NCBI GenBank assembly: GCA_000433135.1
Contig: HF992000.1
Location: forward strand, 8,154-22,462
DNA from: Clostridium sp. CAG:921
GTDB lineage: Bacteria > Bacillota > Clostridia > TANB77 > CAG-465
DNA: 14,309 bases
Direction of reading: 5' to 3'
Shown: positions 1 to 7,828 of the stretch, piece after piece
How the letters are laid out: each line of letters starts with the position of its first letter
Position numbering within the stretch: the first letter of the stretch is position 1
Translations under genes and position numbers: made by a program
Notes under the pieces: generated by a model
What the model saw: only the letters and a program-made list of their open reading frames with translations
What the model was told of the DNA's origin: nothing
Database searches by the model: none

Positions 1-23
1 CTTGCAAAGTTTAACAGTTCCAT
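1..23 (-). CDS. 5' end of an unidentified protein gene, cut by the window edge
   Basis: Read on the minus strand, a GGAGG ribosome binding site (29-33) is followed five bases later by an ATG at 23-21. The frame stays open to the window edge and encodes M-E-L-L-N-F-A. Only seven codons are visible, so no family can be assigned. A second ATG (28-26) abuts the GGAGG with no spacer and is an unlikely start. The gene lies 150 bases downstream of the XRE regulator on the same strand and has its own candidate promoter, so it may be transcribed alone or with the regulator. The start is well supported by the ribosome binding site; the identity is unknown. Confidence 0.6.
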
Positions 24-80
24 TACATCCTCCAAATTTGATAATTTCTGACAAAATTATGCAAAAAATTCTTCAAGAAA

Positions 81-109
81 AGTGTATCATTAATTTTCAT
101 ATTTCACAA
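81..109 (-). promoter_or_regulatory. Candidate sigma-A promoter for the gene starting at 23
   Basis: On the minus strand TTGTGA (109-104) is separated by 17 bases from TACACT (86-81), which is preceded by TGA to give an extended -10. Each hexamer matches the consensus at four of six positions. Transcription would start near 75, leaving a leader of about 50 bases. It is the best match in this gap but not a strong one. Confidence 0.4.
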
Positions 110-173
110 GTATTTTGCCACTTTTTTATCATTTTTACAACAATATTTCAATTAAATAATATTTTTATTGCAA

Positions 174-392
174 TTAGTTATTTTTCCTTTCTTTACTTTC
201 TCTTACTAGTAATTCACCAGGTGTACACTCAAGTATTTCACATAACTTGTCCAATGTAGAAAAATGAATACTAACTGTTTCATTGTTTAATAAATTTGAC
301 AAGGATTGATACCCACCTTCCATATTTTTTACAAACCAATATTTAGTTTTATTTTTTTCTTTTAAGATCTCATTTACTCTAAGATATACCAT
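174..392 (-). CDS. Small XRE/Cro-C1 family helix-turn-helix regulator
   Basis: This 72-residue protein consists almost entirely of one Cro/C1-type DNA-binding domain, most like the small HTH_26 (YozG-like) group. The pattern runs V-N-E-I-L near residue 6, the recognition-helix region around residues 28-38 (Y-Q-S-L-S-N-L-L-N) and the typical ending L-D-K-L-C-E-I-L-E-C-T-P-G-E-L-L at residues 47-62. Such proteins bind operator DNA as dimers. No ligand domain is present, so the signal is unknown. The ATG at 392 is chosen because an AGGAGG (408-403) lies ten bases before it; a longer frame starting at 416 would place the ribosome binding site inside the gene. It is divergent to the unknown gene at 669 and may regulate it or itself, but no paired operator was found. 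A weak possible promoter is TTTACT (499-494), 16 bases, TATAAA (477-472). Confidence 0.85.
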   Translation of the reverse strand: MVYLRVNEILKEKNKTKYWFVKNMEGGYQSLSNLLNNETVSIHFSTLDKLCEILECTPGELLVRESKERKNN

Positions 393-614
393 ATACACTA
401 CGCCTCCTTTTTTCATTTTTATTTTACAAAATATCTATTTGCATTTTAACTATTTTATAGTATAGCTATGCTTTATATGTGATATATTAATTTAGTAAAC
501 TATGAAATTATTAAATTAATATAATTCATTTAAACATGTTAATAGTTTGAATTTTCAACATTTGCTAGGAATTATTACATATTTATAACATTTTTACATT
601 TAGTAAAAATACTA

Positions 615-643
615 TTGACTGGAAAGCTAAAATATGATATTCT
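615..643 (+). promoter_or_regulatory. Sigma-A promoter with extended -10 for the gene at 669
   Basis: TTGACT (615-620) is followed after 17 bases by TATTCT (638-643), preceded by TG at 635-636, which makes an extended -10. Transcription would start near 650, so the leader is only about 20 bases and carries little beyond the ribosome binding site. This also argues against any start codon upstream of 669. Confidence 0.7.
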
Positions 644-668
644 GTGGTACATAAGAGGTGAAATATAT

Positions 669-1352
669 ATGAACATAAATCAAGACCCAAGAGCTGTCTT
701 AAAAAGACTATCAAATGCAAAAAGAATTTTGAGTGAAAAGTTAAAAGAAAATCCAGAAGATGAACTTGCTCAAGCTGTAAATGAAGTAATCGATGAACTT
801 ATACACTCAATGGTAGAATATACACAGGCAGTATTTAAAGATGAAGATAAAAATAGAGATTTAAAATCATTTAAAGAAAGATGTAAGGATGTAGAAGACT
901 ACCAATACCAATTTGAGCAATTAGAAAGTAATCGAAAAAGTAGTCATGACCACATGATAACTATGATAAAAACAGCTGATCGTGCCTGCAAATCCATGGG
1001 AATAGATGAGATTTATGGTAACTTAGGAGAATTTGAAGCAGACACAATGAAACTTATGGGACCGGAAAACAGAAAAAAGGCAGAAGTTGCTGAAAAAAGA
1101 AGTGAAATTGCTAGTTGGGCTTTTGGAGTAGTTGCAGCTTGCAGTGCAGCAATGGAGCTAGATGATTTAGGAGATTATGAGCATAATGATTCTGACTATG
1201 CAAGAGTTGCTAATTCAATGTCTGATTTTGATAAAAAATATGGTATTGAAAATACTATACATGAAATTATAGACGTGGGGGCACAACAAGAATCTACTAA
1301 AGAAAGTAAAGAAGAAGAAAAAAAAGATATGAAAGAAAGCAATGTTAGATAA
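669..1352 (+). CDS. Unknown 227-residue helical protein, DUF3232-like motif possible
   Basis: No function can be assigned. The predicted 227-residue protein is soluble, highly charged and probably mostly helical, with no signal peptide and no clear membrane segment. Around residues 86-120 it carries N-R-K-S-S-H-D-H, then a helix with D-R, then M-G-I-D-E-I-Y-G. This resembles what I recall of the DUF3232 family, but the match is from memory and weak. Residues 150-165 are Ala-rich (W-A-F-G-V-V-A-A-C-S-A-A). The C-terminal 25 residues are a Lys/Glu-rich low-complexity tail. The ATG at 669 is chosen because an AGAGGTGA ribosome binding site sits at 654-661 and the promoter covers the upstream in-frame start at 615. 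The gene is monocistronic, with its own promoter and a terminator 66 bases downstream, and is divergent from the XRE regulator. Confidence 0.85.
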   Translation: MNINQDPRAVLKRLSNAKRILSEKLKENPEDELAQAVNEVIDELIHSMVEYTQAVFKDEDKNRDLKSFKERCKDVEDYQYQFEQLESNRKSSHDHMITMIKTADRACKSMGIDEIYGNLGEFEADTMKLMGPENRKKAEVAEKRSEIASWAFGVVAACSAAMELDDLGDYEHNDSDYARVANSMSDFDKKYGIENTIHEIIDVGAQQESTKESKEEEKKDMKESNVR

Positions 1353-1418
1353 TATGTATTAACTAGATATAAACTGATAAAAACATGCATATATCTATAC
1401 ATAATTTAAAATTTTTAT

Positions 1419-1460
1419 AAGTAAATGTAAAACTGATACTTTTTACATTTACTTTTTTAT
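1419..1460 (+). terminator. Rho-independent terminator of the gene at 669-1352
   Basis: A perfect 14-bp inverted repeat (AAGTAAATGTAAAA at 1419-1432 and its complement at 1441-1454) encloses an 8-base loop and runs into a T-rich tail. The stem contains only two G-C pairs but is long. It separates the two plus-strand unknown genes into independent transcripts. Confidence 0.85.
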
Positions 1461-1499
1461 TTAAACTTTACAATTAGTATATACATCCATTGCAAATTG

Positions 1500-1528
1500 T
1501 TGACATAACTTAAGTACTGTGATATAAT
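1500..1528 (+). promoter_or_regulatory. Perfect-consensus sigma-A promoter for the gene at 1572
   Basis: TTGACA (1500-1505), a 17-base spacer and TATAAT (1523-1528) match the vegetative consensus exactly. TG at 1520-1521 adds an extended -10, and the upstream DNA is A/T-rich like an UP element. Transcription should start near 1535, giving a leader of about 37 bases. High constitutive transcription is expected unless a repressor acts here. Confidence 0.93.
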
Positions 1529-1571
1529 ATATAAGTCAAAAATAGTTTAATATAAAAATGGAGGAATTAAT

Positions 1572-1889
1572 ATGAACCCTAGAGATATCAAAAATTTAAG
1601 AAACTTATTGAGTGAAGAGGACAAGAAATTATTTGATTCCTCTTATGAAAAAATTAGTAATCTTTTTTTAAGTCAGGTTACAAACTTAAACATGTTGGCT
1701 GATGACGGTAAAAAAATTAAAAATCATGATCAACTAAATACACTCCAAAATGCAGTAGTAGCTGCAAAAAATATCAATGTTTTAGCAAGGAAGTATAATT
1801 ATAACTTAGTACTTTCTGAAACTGAAAAAGAATTAAGAATAGAAGTACTTAAACTTGGCTTTGGAATTATAAAAAAAGATTTTGATTAA
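1572..1889 (+). CDS. Unknown 105-residue soluble protein under a very strong promoter
   Basis: No family is recognised. The 105-residue product is charged and predicted helical, with no signal peptide, membrane segment or cysteine. A central stretch (about residues 48-75) has N-H-D-Q-L, then A-V-V-A-A-K-N-I-N-V-L-A-R-K-Y. This is loosely similar to the H-D-plus-helix region of the neighbouring 227-residue protein, but too weak to call a family relationship. The start is firm: GGAGG at 1560-1564 lies seven bases before the ATG. The gene stands alone, with a perfect-consensus promoter upstream and hairpin terminators downstream. The pairing of an ideal promoter with a good ribosome binding site suggests an abundant protein. 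Confidence 0.85.
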   Translation: MNPRDIKNLRNLLSEEDKKLFDSSYEKISNLFLSQVTNLNMLADDGKKIKNHDQLNTLQNAVVAAKNINVLARKYNYNLVLSETEKELRIEVLKLGFGIIKKDFD

Positions 1890-1894
1890 TTAAA

Positions 1895-1932
1895 AAAAAA
1901 TTTTGATTACTTTACTTAATAGCAAAGTAATA
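1895..1932 (-). terminator. Hairpin with T-tract, probable terminator of the SNF2 gene
   Basis: ATTACTTT (1906-1913) pairs with AAAGTAAT (1924-1931) around a 10-base loop. Read on the minus strand the hairpin is followed by CAAAA and a run of about nine T (the A run at 1892-1900 on the plus strand). It would act as a second terminator for the SNF2 transcript, beyond the hairpin at 1942-1985. Confidence 0.5.
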
Positions 1933-1941
1933 GCATTTTAT

Positions 1942-1985
1942 AAAAATAATGCGTATGGCTAAAAGGTCATACACATTATTTTTTT
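1942..1985. terminator. Bidirectional terminator between converging genes
   Basis: AAAAATAATG and GTATG (1942-1957) pair with CATAC and CATTATTTTT (1968-1984), with one C/A mismatch and a loop that can tighten through G-U pairs to AAAA. On the plus strand it runs into a long T tract; on the minus strand a T-rich tail also follows. It ends the 105-residue protein gene on one side and the SNF2 gene (stop at 2012) on the other. Confidence 0.8.
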
Positions 1986-2011
1986 ATTTATTTTGCAAGC
2001 ACTAATTCATT

Positions 2012-5000
2012 CTATTCAAACAATGACATTATTTCCTGCTTTGATAGCTTGTTTATAAACGTTTCTTCTGTTGACAACAATTCCTCAGACAATTTAGATT
2101 TTTTTTCTTGTAGTTCATTTATTCTTTCTTCAATAGAATTATTGGCTATAAGTTTATATACTTGTACACTGTTTTTTTGTCCTATTCTATATGCTCTATC
2201 CGTAGCTTGGTTTTCTGCTGATAGATTCCACCAAGGATCATAGTGAATTACTACATCTGCACCTGTCAAATTAAGACCTGTCCCACCAGCCTTTAATGAA
2301 ATCAAAAATATTTTTATTTCACTATTTTTATTAAATTCATCTACCATGGCAATTCTTTTATCAACTACAGTTTCTCCTGTTAATTTAAAATATTTTATGT
2401 CCATTTTTTTCAGTCTTTCCTCTAAAATATCAAACATTGATGTGTATTGAGAAAATAACAAAATTTTATGACCTGAATCAATAGCCTCACTTAATATATC
2501 AATACACTGATCTAGTTTTCCACTTCCACCACCATAATTTTCTATAAATAAACTTGGATGACAACATATTTGTCTAAGTCTTGTAAGTAACATAAGAATT
2601 TTAAATTTACTTTTTTCAAAACCATTTTCATTTACTTGCTCTGCCACATCTTTTTTTACCTGTGCCATATATGAAAAATAAAGTTTTTGTTGTTCAGAAG
2701 TCATTTCACTTTTTAATACAGTAATATTTTTATCAGGAAGTTCAGTAAGTACATCCTTTTTTATTCTTCTTAATATAAATGGTTCTATCATCTTTTTTAG
2801 ATTTTTCATTGCGTTTTGATCGTTTTCTACAAGTATTGGTTTTTCAAATTTTGTTTTAAATTTGTTATAATTATACAAATATCCAGGCATTATAAAGTCA
2901 AATATTGACCAGAGCTCTGAAACAGAATTTTCAACAGGCGTACCTGTAAGTGCGAACTTACTTTCAGCTTTTAAGCTCTTTACCGAAGTAGCATTTTGCG
3001 TATTAGAATTTTTTATATATTGTGCTTCATCAGCAATTACATACTTAAATTTTAGCTTTTCATACTCATCAATATCTCTTTTTAATAAATCATATGATGT
3101 TATAATTAGATCATGGTTATAGCAATTTTTTATTAATTCTTTTCTAACCTCAGCATTACCAGATACTATTTGTACATTAATTTTTTTACACCATTTCTCT
3201 ATTTCAGATTTCCAGTTAAGTGTAAGCGAACTTGGAGATACAACCATTGAAGTTGTCTTTACTTTACTTTTCATTTCATTTTCCAAAATTGCTATTACTT
3301 GTAAAGTTTTTCCAAGTCCCATATCATCTGCTAAAATTCCTCCAAATCCATAATTTGAAAGTACTTTAAGCCATTTATATCCAGTTTCTTGATATGGTCT
3401 TAGGACATTTTTAAATGTATCACTTACCTCAATATTATCTGAAAAGTTCCTATTTTCAACATTACTAACAATTTTATTATAATCATCATTTTTTTCAACT
3501 TTTATATTCTCATTAGAGTCTAACAACTTTTCAAGATAAAATGTTCTGCTTGGTGGCAAAGATATTTTCTTATCTTTAATTTTGTCAAATTTTATATCTA
3601 GATTAGTAGAAATGTCACTAAGAAAATCTAAATCATTAGAACTACTTAAATCAAGTAAATCACCACTTTTTAGTTTATAGTATTTCTTTTTAATTTTATA
3701 ATCTTTAAGTATATCTTGAATTTCATTAAAATCAAGATCAATTTTAGACATATCAACATTTAGTAACCCATTTTCTATGCTTACTGAAATATTTGAAATT
3801 TTTGGTCTTCTTATCTTTCTATTTTTAAATTTCTCACTAACTAATACTTCAAAGTTAGACATATAATCTTCTATTTTATTAGTTAAAAACTCATAAATCT
3901 TATCTTCATCAATCATAAGCATATAATTGCAATTATCAAGCAAAGAAAATCCATCGCGAAACAAATTATAAAGTACTTCTCTTTCTTCATTAATATTTCT
4001 TTGAATATTATTACTTGTAACATATTTTTCATATTCTTTTTCTAGTACATTAAATTCTTTATCTCCATAACAAAAATTTAATACTAGTTTTATGTTTCCA
4101 CTATCATCTAAATCTAAAAATATCTTTGTTCCAAGTCTTGAATACATTGGATTATTGTTATTATCTAAGAAAATTTGTTCTTTTGTTTCATCAAAAAATT
4201 TAGAAATTTTTGGAAGGACCTTATTTTCAAAGTCTTTTAGTCTATCCTTTGGTATTAAAATTTTATCTTTTTCATCAAACAAAAACATTAATTTTCGTAA
4301 TTCATAATCATATTTATTTTTATAAATAACTCCATTATAAAGTAAGTATAAATAATCATTTGAATATACCAATACTTTAACTTTTGGAACAAGAGAAATT
4401 GCAAAGTTTTCTTCACTATTACTTGTCACCGTAACTTTTACATCTAGAGCTTTATCTGATATCTCATACCTTCCATTACTTTGACCATATTTTTCATCAA
4501 CAACTATATTTTCATCTTTTAGAGTTTCAAAAAAACTGTCCAATCTATCCCCAATAAATAACAATTTATTATAATTTATACTCTCTCTATATGAATAATA
4601 GCTACTAGAATAATATTCTTTTAAATTAATATAATTTTCTATATCTTTAGCCCCATCTAATATAAGCTTTAATATTTTTTGACTTTTTTCATCAAAATTT
4701 TTAGCATCAGCTACAAAATTTAACTTTTTACCCAAATTTAATATTTTTTTATTTTTAAAGGCTGTTGCAAAATTATTAATTTCTTTTAAAGAGTACATCA
4801 TCTTAGTGCCTATTTTAAATGAAACTTTTAAACAATCATTACCAAGTTCTACTATACGTGGTTCAATAATAATATTTTCATCTAAAGTTGCATCATTTTT
4901 CATCTTAGAATAATCTTCAATAATGGTATCAGCATATATATTATTTATATCTAATGTATTTTCATTTTTAGATACATTAAATGTAAGCATATCTTCTGAA

Positions 5001-5440
5001 TAATTATTTAATAATCTAAGTCCATCATAGTAAGTCTCATTATAAATTCTCTTCTTTTGACGCTCTTTTTTTAGGTTTTCCTGAGCTTTTCTCATCTCAT
5101 CTTTTTTCTTTTCAGTAGATGGTTTATGTGGATCTAATATTTCCATACAAGTTGCAAGTATATGTTTACATTTACAACCTTCATTGGCATCAGGACATGT
5201 ACATGAATATTTTTTTAGCATAGTATTTTCTATTTCAAGATTTACCATATACACATAATTTCCTACTACTCTTGCCGAAACATTATAATAATTTTTATTT
5301 GATAACTCTTCCTTATCAACACTTAGTATTTCTATGCTTTTTGAATTATATATTCCTCTTGCACTTCTCTGTCTTATCGGATCAAAAGGTGTTGTAAAAT
5401 CTATATTTTTTAGTCCAATATCACAAACATCTACAATCAT
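2012..5440 (-). CDS. SNF2 family DEAD/DEAH-type helicase with SWIM zinc finger
   Basis: This is a 1142-residue SNF2/Rad54-like ATPase that would translocate on duplex DNA and remodel protein-DNA complexes. The N-terminus holds a SWIM zinc finger with ligands C80, C82, C91 and H93. A long middle part (about 120-650) fits the bacterial SNF2-associated region in position and length. The C-terminal third carries all helicase motifs: Walker A A-D-D-M-G-L-G-K-T near 702-711, motif II D-E-A-Q near 803, L-T-G-T-P near 829, L-L-F-S-Q-Y (motif IV), A-G-G-T-G-L-N-L with Y-D-P-W-W-N (motif V), and D-R-A-Y-R-I-G-Q (motif VI) near 1080. Every catalytic motif is intact. It is monocistronic, with GGAGTG at 5451-5446 before the ATG and its own promoter. 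Such proteins are common in Clostridia without a known role. Some relatives sit in phage-defence loci, but no partner gene is visible here. Confidence 0.95.
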   Translation of the reverse strand: MIVDVCDIGLKNIDFTTPFDPIRQRSARGIYNSKSIEILSVDKEELSNKNYYNVSARVVGNYVYMVNLEIENTMLKKYSCTCPDANEGCKCKHILATCMEILDPHKPSTEKKKDEMRKAQENLKKERQKKRIYNETYYDGLRLLNNYSEDMLTFNVSKNENTLDINNIYADTIIEDYSKMKNDATLDENIIIEPRIVELGNDCLKVSFKIGTKMMYSLKEINNFATAFKNKKILNLGKKLNFVADAKNFDEKSQKILKLILDGAKDIENYINLKEYYSSSYYSYRESINYNKLLFIGDRLDSFFETLKDENIVVDEKYGQSNGRYEISDKALDVKVTVTSNSEENFAISLVPKVKVLVYSNDYLYLLYNGVIYKNKYDYELRKLMFLFDEKDKILIPKDRLKDFENKVLPKISKFFDETKEQIFLDNNNNPMYSRLGTKIFLDLDDSGNIKLVLNFCYGDKEFNVLEKEYEKYVTSNNIQRNINEEREVLYNLFRDGFSLLDNCNYMLMIDEDKIYEFLTNKIEDYMSNFEVLVSEKFKNRKIRRPKISNISVSIENGLLNVDMSKIDLDFNEIQDILKDYKIKKKYYKLKSGDLLDLSSSNDLDFLSDISTNLDIKFDKIKDKKISLPPSRTFYLEKLLDSNENIKVEKNDDYNKIVSNVENRNFSDNIEVSDTFKNVLRPYQETGYKWLKVLSNYGFGGILADDMGLGKTLQVIAILENEMKSKVKTTSMVVSPSSLTLNWKSEIEKWCKKINVQIVSGNAEVRKELIKNCYNHDLIITSYDLLKRDIDEYEKLKFKYVIADEAQYIKNSNTQNATSVKSLKAESKFALTGTPVENSVSELWSIFDFIMPGYLYNYNKFKTKFEKPILVENDQNAMKNLKKMIEPFILRRIKKDVLTELPDKNITVLKSEMTSEQQKLYFSYMAQVKKDVAEQVNENGFEKSKFKILMLLTRLRQICCHPSLFIENYGGGSGKLDQCIDILSEAIDSGHKILLFSQYTSMFDILEERLKKMDIKYFKLTGETVVDKRIAMVDEFNKNSEIKIFLISLKAGGTGLNLTGADVVIHYDPWWNLSAENQATDRAYRIGQKNSVQVYKLIANNSIEERINELQEKKSKLSEELLSTEETFINKLSKQEIMSLFE

Positions 5441-5461
5441 AGCATCACTCCATTTTACTAA

Positions 5462-5490
5462 ATTATACCATTTATGCGTTTTAGCTGCAA
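5462..5490 (-). promoter_or_regulatory. Sigma-A promoter of the SNF2 gene
   Basis: On the minus strand a perfect TATAAT (5467-5462) is preceded by TGG, an extended -10, and lies 17 bases after TTGCAG (5490-5485), a weak -35. Transcription would start near 5455, so the leader is only about 15 bases. Confidence 0.7.
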
Positions 5491-5570
5491 TATTATTGTA
5501 ATAAATTTGTAAATATTTATGTTTTTTCCTTAATTTAGGCAGTTTTTAAAATATGCATTTTAAAACTTAA

Positions 5571-5611
5571 AAATAGTGAGTTAAAAAATCTTACTTTCTA
5601 ACCCACTATTT
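5571..5611 (-). terminator. Terminator of the glycosyl/acyltransferase operon
   Basis: Arms of 13 bases (5571-5583 and 5599-5611) pair fully on the minus-strand RNA if one G-U pair is allowed, around a 15-base loop. They are followed on that strand by TTTTTAAGTTTT. The hairpin lies about 85 bases after the ligase stop codon and before the SNF2 promoter, so it marks the end of the six-gene operon. Confidence 0.8.
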
Positions 5612-5695
5612 ATTATTTTAATTATATTTTTGATACTTGTATATATTTTCTACTGTTATTTTAAGTATAGAAAATATGTATATACCCTATCTTAC

Positions 5696-7534
5696 TTACC
5701 TTTTAATTTTCATAGTTGTTGTTTTAGCAAATTCAGTTTCTTTTATTTCAACTTTTTTGATATTTTTATATAAAGGCAAGTTTTCATTTATCTCATCTAT
5801 TCTTTCTTTTAATATTTCTTCTATCTTTTTAGTATCGCTACTTTCTACCAAATATTTTTTCTTAATGTATGAAAAGTTAGGAAATATACTTGCTGTTATT
5901 ACTAAATCATCCTTTATTTCACTTTTTTTACCATATATTACACACTCTTTTACTTCTTTTAATTTTCCAACAAGCAACTCTAATTCTTCAGGATATATGT
6001 TTTTACCATTTTTAGTAACTATAACATTTTTACACCTACCTGTTATGAATATATTCCCTTTATCATCAATATATCCAATATCTCCTGAGTAAAACCAGCC
6101 ATCTTTTATCACTTCTTTTGTAAGTTTTTCATCTTCAAAATAACCTAACATCAAAGTATCACTTTTTATTAAAAGTTCACCCTCACCATCTTCATTTGGA
6201 TTTAAAATTTTTATAGTTGCACAATCAACAGCTCTTCCTACAGATCCTGCTTTTCTGTCATATTCAGGAGTAAGAGCAGCAATAGGAGCAGTTTCAGTAA
6301 GTCCATAGCCTTGCAACATTTCCATTCCTATATCTTCAAACCATTTTATGATTTTAGCATCAATTGGAGCAGCCGCAGATACAATAATTCTTAAATTTCC
6401 TCCGAAATTATCAAGAATCTCTTTAAATACAATTCTTCTTATGTCAATACCTGAATATTTCAAGACATTGGTAATGTACATCATAGAATTTACTATTTTA
6501 TCTTTTTTACTCTTTTTTATACTTTCATTTATTTTTTTATATAACTTTTCTATCAAAAGTGGAACAGCCAACATTGCCGTAGGCTTAGTAGCATTAACAT
6601 CATCAATTAAATACCTAAGTCCTTGGCATACAGCAATAGAGCATCCATTTGCCATAGGTAAAATAAATCCTATAGTTGATTCATAAGTATGATGAAGTGG
6701 AAGTACAGAAAAAAGCCTATCTTTTGGATATAACTTTACAAGCACTGATATCGAATTTATATTTTGTACTAAATTTTTATTAGATATCATAACTCCTTTA
6801 GATTTTGATGTAGTTCCTGATGTAAAGATAAGAACCTTAAATTCGTTTTCATCAATTCTAATATTCATAAAACTATTATCGCCACTTGCAATTCTCTTTT
6901 TACCAATTTTAATTAACTTATCAAATCCAACATATTTTGACTTATTTGTCATGTTCCTTATTTCATCATCTTTATACATCTCTATAAAATACTTAACGCC
7001 AGTAAGCTTTTCTTTTATTTCATCAATATTTTTAGCTTTTTTCTTTGAATATATAATAGCAGAAACCTTGGATCTAGTAACCAAATTTACAATTTCATCA
7101 TCTGGTATATCTTTATCTAAATTTACAGATATATTGCCAGAACAAAGAAGTGACATATATGAAACATACCACTCATATGTATTTTCACCTATTATAGCAA
7201 TTCTTTCCTTTTTTAGGTTTAACTTATTAGTAAGCGCTGTTCCAAGTGATATTACATCATCTCTAAATTTGCCATAAGATATTTCTTCAAACTTTTCACC
7301 ATTGAAATTTTCTAAAATGAACTCTTTATCTTTATATAATCTAGTAGAATTTTCAAATATCTCTTTTACGGTCTTATAATTTGTTCTTTTATACTTTCTT
7401 TTGCTATATTTTTCTTTCAAAGATATATTTTCTTTATTAAATTTTATTTTAATATTTTCAAATTCAGATAAATTTTCAAATTTAAATTTTGGTATTTTAA
7501 ATTCTGGTATCTTACTATTTTTTAAAATATTCAT
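5696..7534 (-). CDS. AMP-forming acyl-CoA/acyl-ACP synthetase (fatty acid ligase)
   Basis: This 612-residue enzyme belongs to the adenylate-forming (ANL) superfamily. It would activate a fatty acid with ATP and join the acyl group to a thiol: CoA, or more likely the ACP encoded 16 bases upstream. Visible motifs are the P-loop F-T-S-G-T-T-S-K-S-K-G-V at 238-248, G-Y-G-L-T-E-T at 409-415, Y-S-G-D-I-G at 482-487, the hinge G-R-C-K-N at 499-503 with N-G-K-N-I-Y-P-E-E-L-E following, and the C-terminal lysine K609 in T-T-M-K-I-K-R. The first 50 or so residues form an unusual Lys/Phe-rich, basic extension before the catalytic domain. Translation starts at the ATG at 7534, with AGGAG about ten bases upstream. 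It is the last gene of the operon. The adenylating function is certain; the exact acyl substrate and acceptor are inferred. Confidence 0.9.
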   Translation of the reverse strand: MNILKNSKIPEFKIPKFKFENLSEFENIKIKFNKENISLKEKYSKRKYKRTNYKTVKEIFENSTRLYKDKEFILENFNGEKFEEISYGKFRDDVISLGTALTNKLNLKKERIAIIGENTYEWYVSYMSLLCSGNISVNLDKDIPDDEIVNLVTRSKVSAIIYSKKKAKNIDEIKEKLTGVKYFIEMYKDDEIRNMTNKSKYVGFDKLIKIGKKRIASGDNSFMNIRIDENEFKVLIFTSGTTSKSKGVMISNKNLVQNINSISVLVKLYPKDRLFSVLPLHHTYESTIGFILPMANGCSIAVCQGLRYLIDDVNATKPTAMLAVPLLIEKLYKKINESIKKSKKDKIVNSMMYITNVLKYSGIDIRRIVFKEILDNFGGNLRIIVSAAAPIDAKIIKWFEDIGMEMLQGYGLTETAPIAALTPEYDRKAGSVGRAVDCATIKILNPNEDGEGELLIKSDTLMLGYFEDEKLTKEVIKDGWFYSGDIGYIDDKGNIFITGRCKNVIVTKNGKNIYPEELELLVGKLKEVKECVIYGKKSEIKDDLVITASIFPNFSYIKKKYLVESSDTKKIEEILKERIDEINENLPLYKNIKKVEIKETEFAKTTTMKIKR

Positions 7535-7550
7535 ATATACTTTTCTCCTA

Positions 7551-7793
7551 CTATATAATTGTTTCTATAAAATCAATAATATCTCCAACAGTTGATTTTC
7601 CAGCTAATTGTTCATCAGATATCTTTACATTATATGTTTTTTCTAATTTTATAACTAATTCTGCATAATCTAAAGAATCAGCCTCTAAATCTTCAATTAT
7701 CCTATCAGATTCATTTATTTTTGCATCTTCATCAAGCCCAAGTACATCAATTAAAGCTTCCTTTACTTTAGTTACAATTTCTTCTCTTTTCAT
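7551..7793 (-). CDS. Acyl carrier protein dedicated to the operon
   Basis: This 80-residue acidic protein is a typical acyl carrier protein. It has the four-helix pattern, starting M-K-R-E-E-I-V-T-K-V-K, and the phosphopantetheine attachment motif A-D-S-L-D with Ser40 as the modified residue. The start is placed at 7793, where AAAGGAAG lies seven bases upstream; an in-frame ATG at 7811 would add six residues and has a poorly spaced GAGG. The next gene downstream is the acyl ligase, 16 bases away, and the gene before is a PlsC-like acyltransferase. No fatty acid synthase genes are nearby, so this is probably a specialised carrier and not the housekeeping ACP. It most likely takes an acyl chain from the ligase and delivers it to one or both acyltransferases. 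Confidence 0.93.
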   Translation of the reverse strand: MKREEIVTKVKEALIDVLGLDEDAKINESDRIIEDLEADSLDYAELVIKLEKTYNVKISDEQLAGKSTVGDIIDFIETII

Positions 7794-7828
7794 AATTAAT
7801 CTTCCTTTCATTACAATTACTATTCCTC

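Noticed and set aside
2..259. Plus-strand open frame of 85 codons at the left end
   Set aside because: It lies antisense to the XRE regulator and to the clear minus-strand start at 23, and it has no ribosome binding site.
615..668. Upstream in-frame TTG start that would lengthen the 227-residue protein by 18 residues
   Set aside because: It coincides with the -35 hexamer and lies before the expected transcription start; the ATG at 669 has a proper ribosome binding site.
5544..5565. TTTTAAAAT-ATGC-ATTTTAAAA inverted repeat upstream of the SNF2 promoter
   Set aside because: The arms are purely A/T, such repeats are common by chance here, and it lies too far from the -35 to be a clear operator.
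5643..5677. Ten-base hairpin (ATATTTTCTA/TAGAAAATAT) between the ligase stop and the operon terminator
   Set aside because: No T tract follows on the relevant strand and the stem is nearly all A/T; the hairpin at 5571-5611 is a much better terminator.
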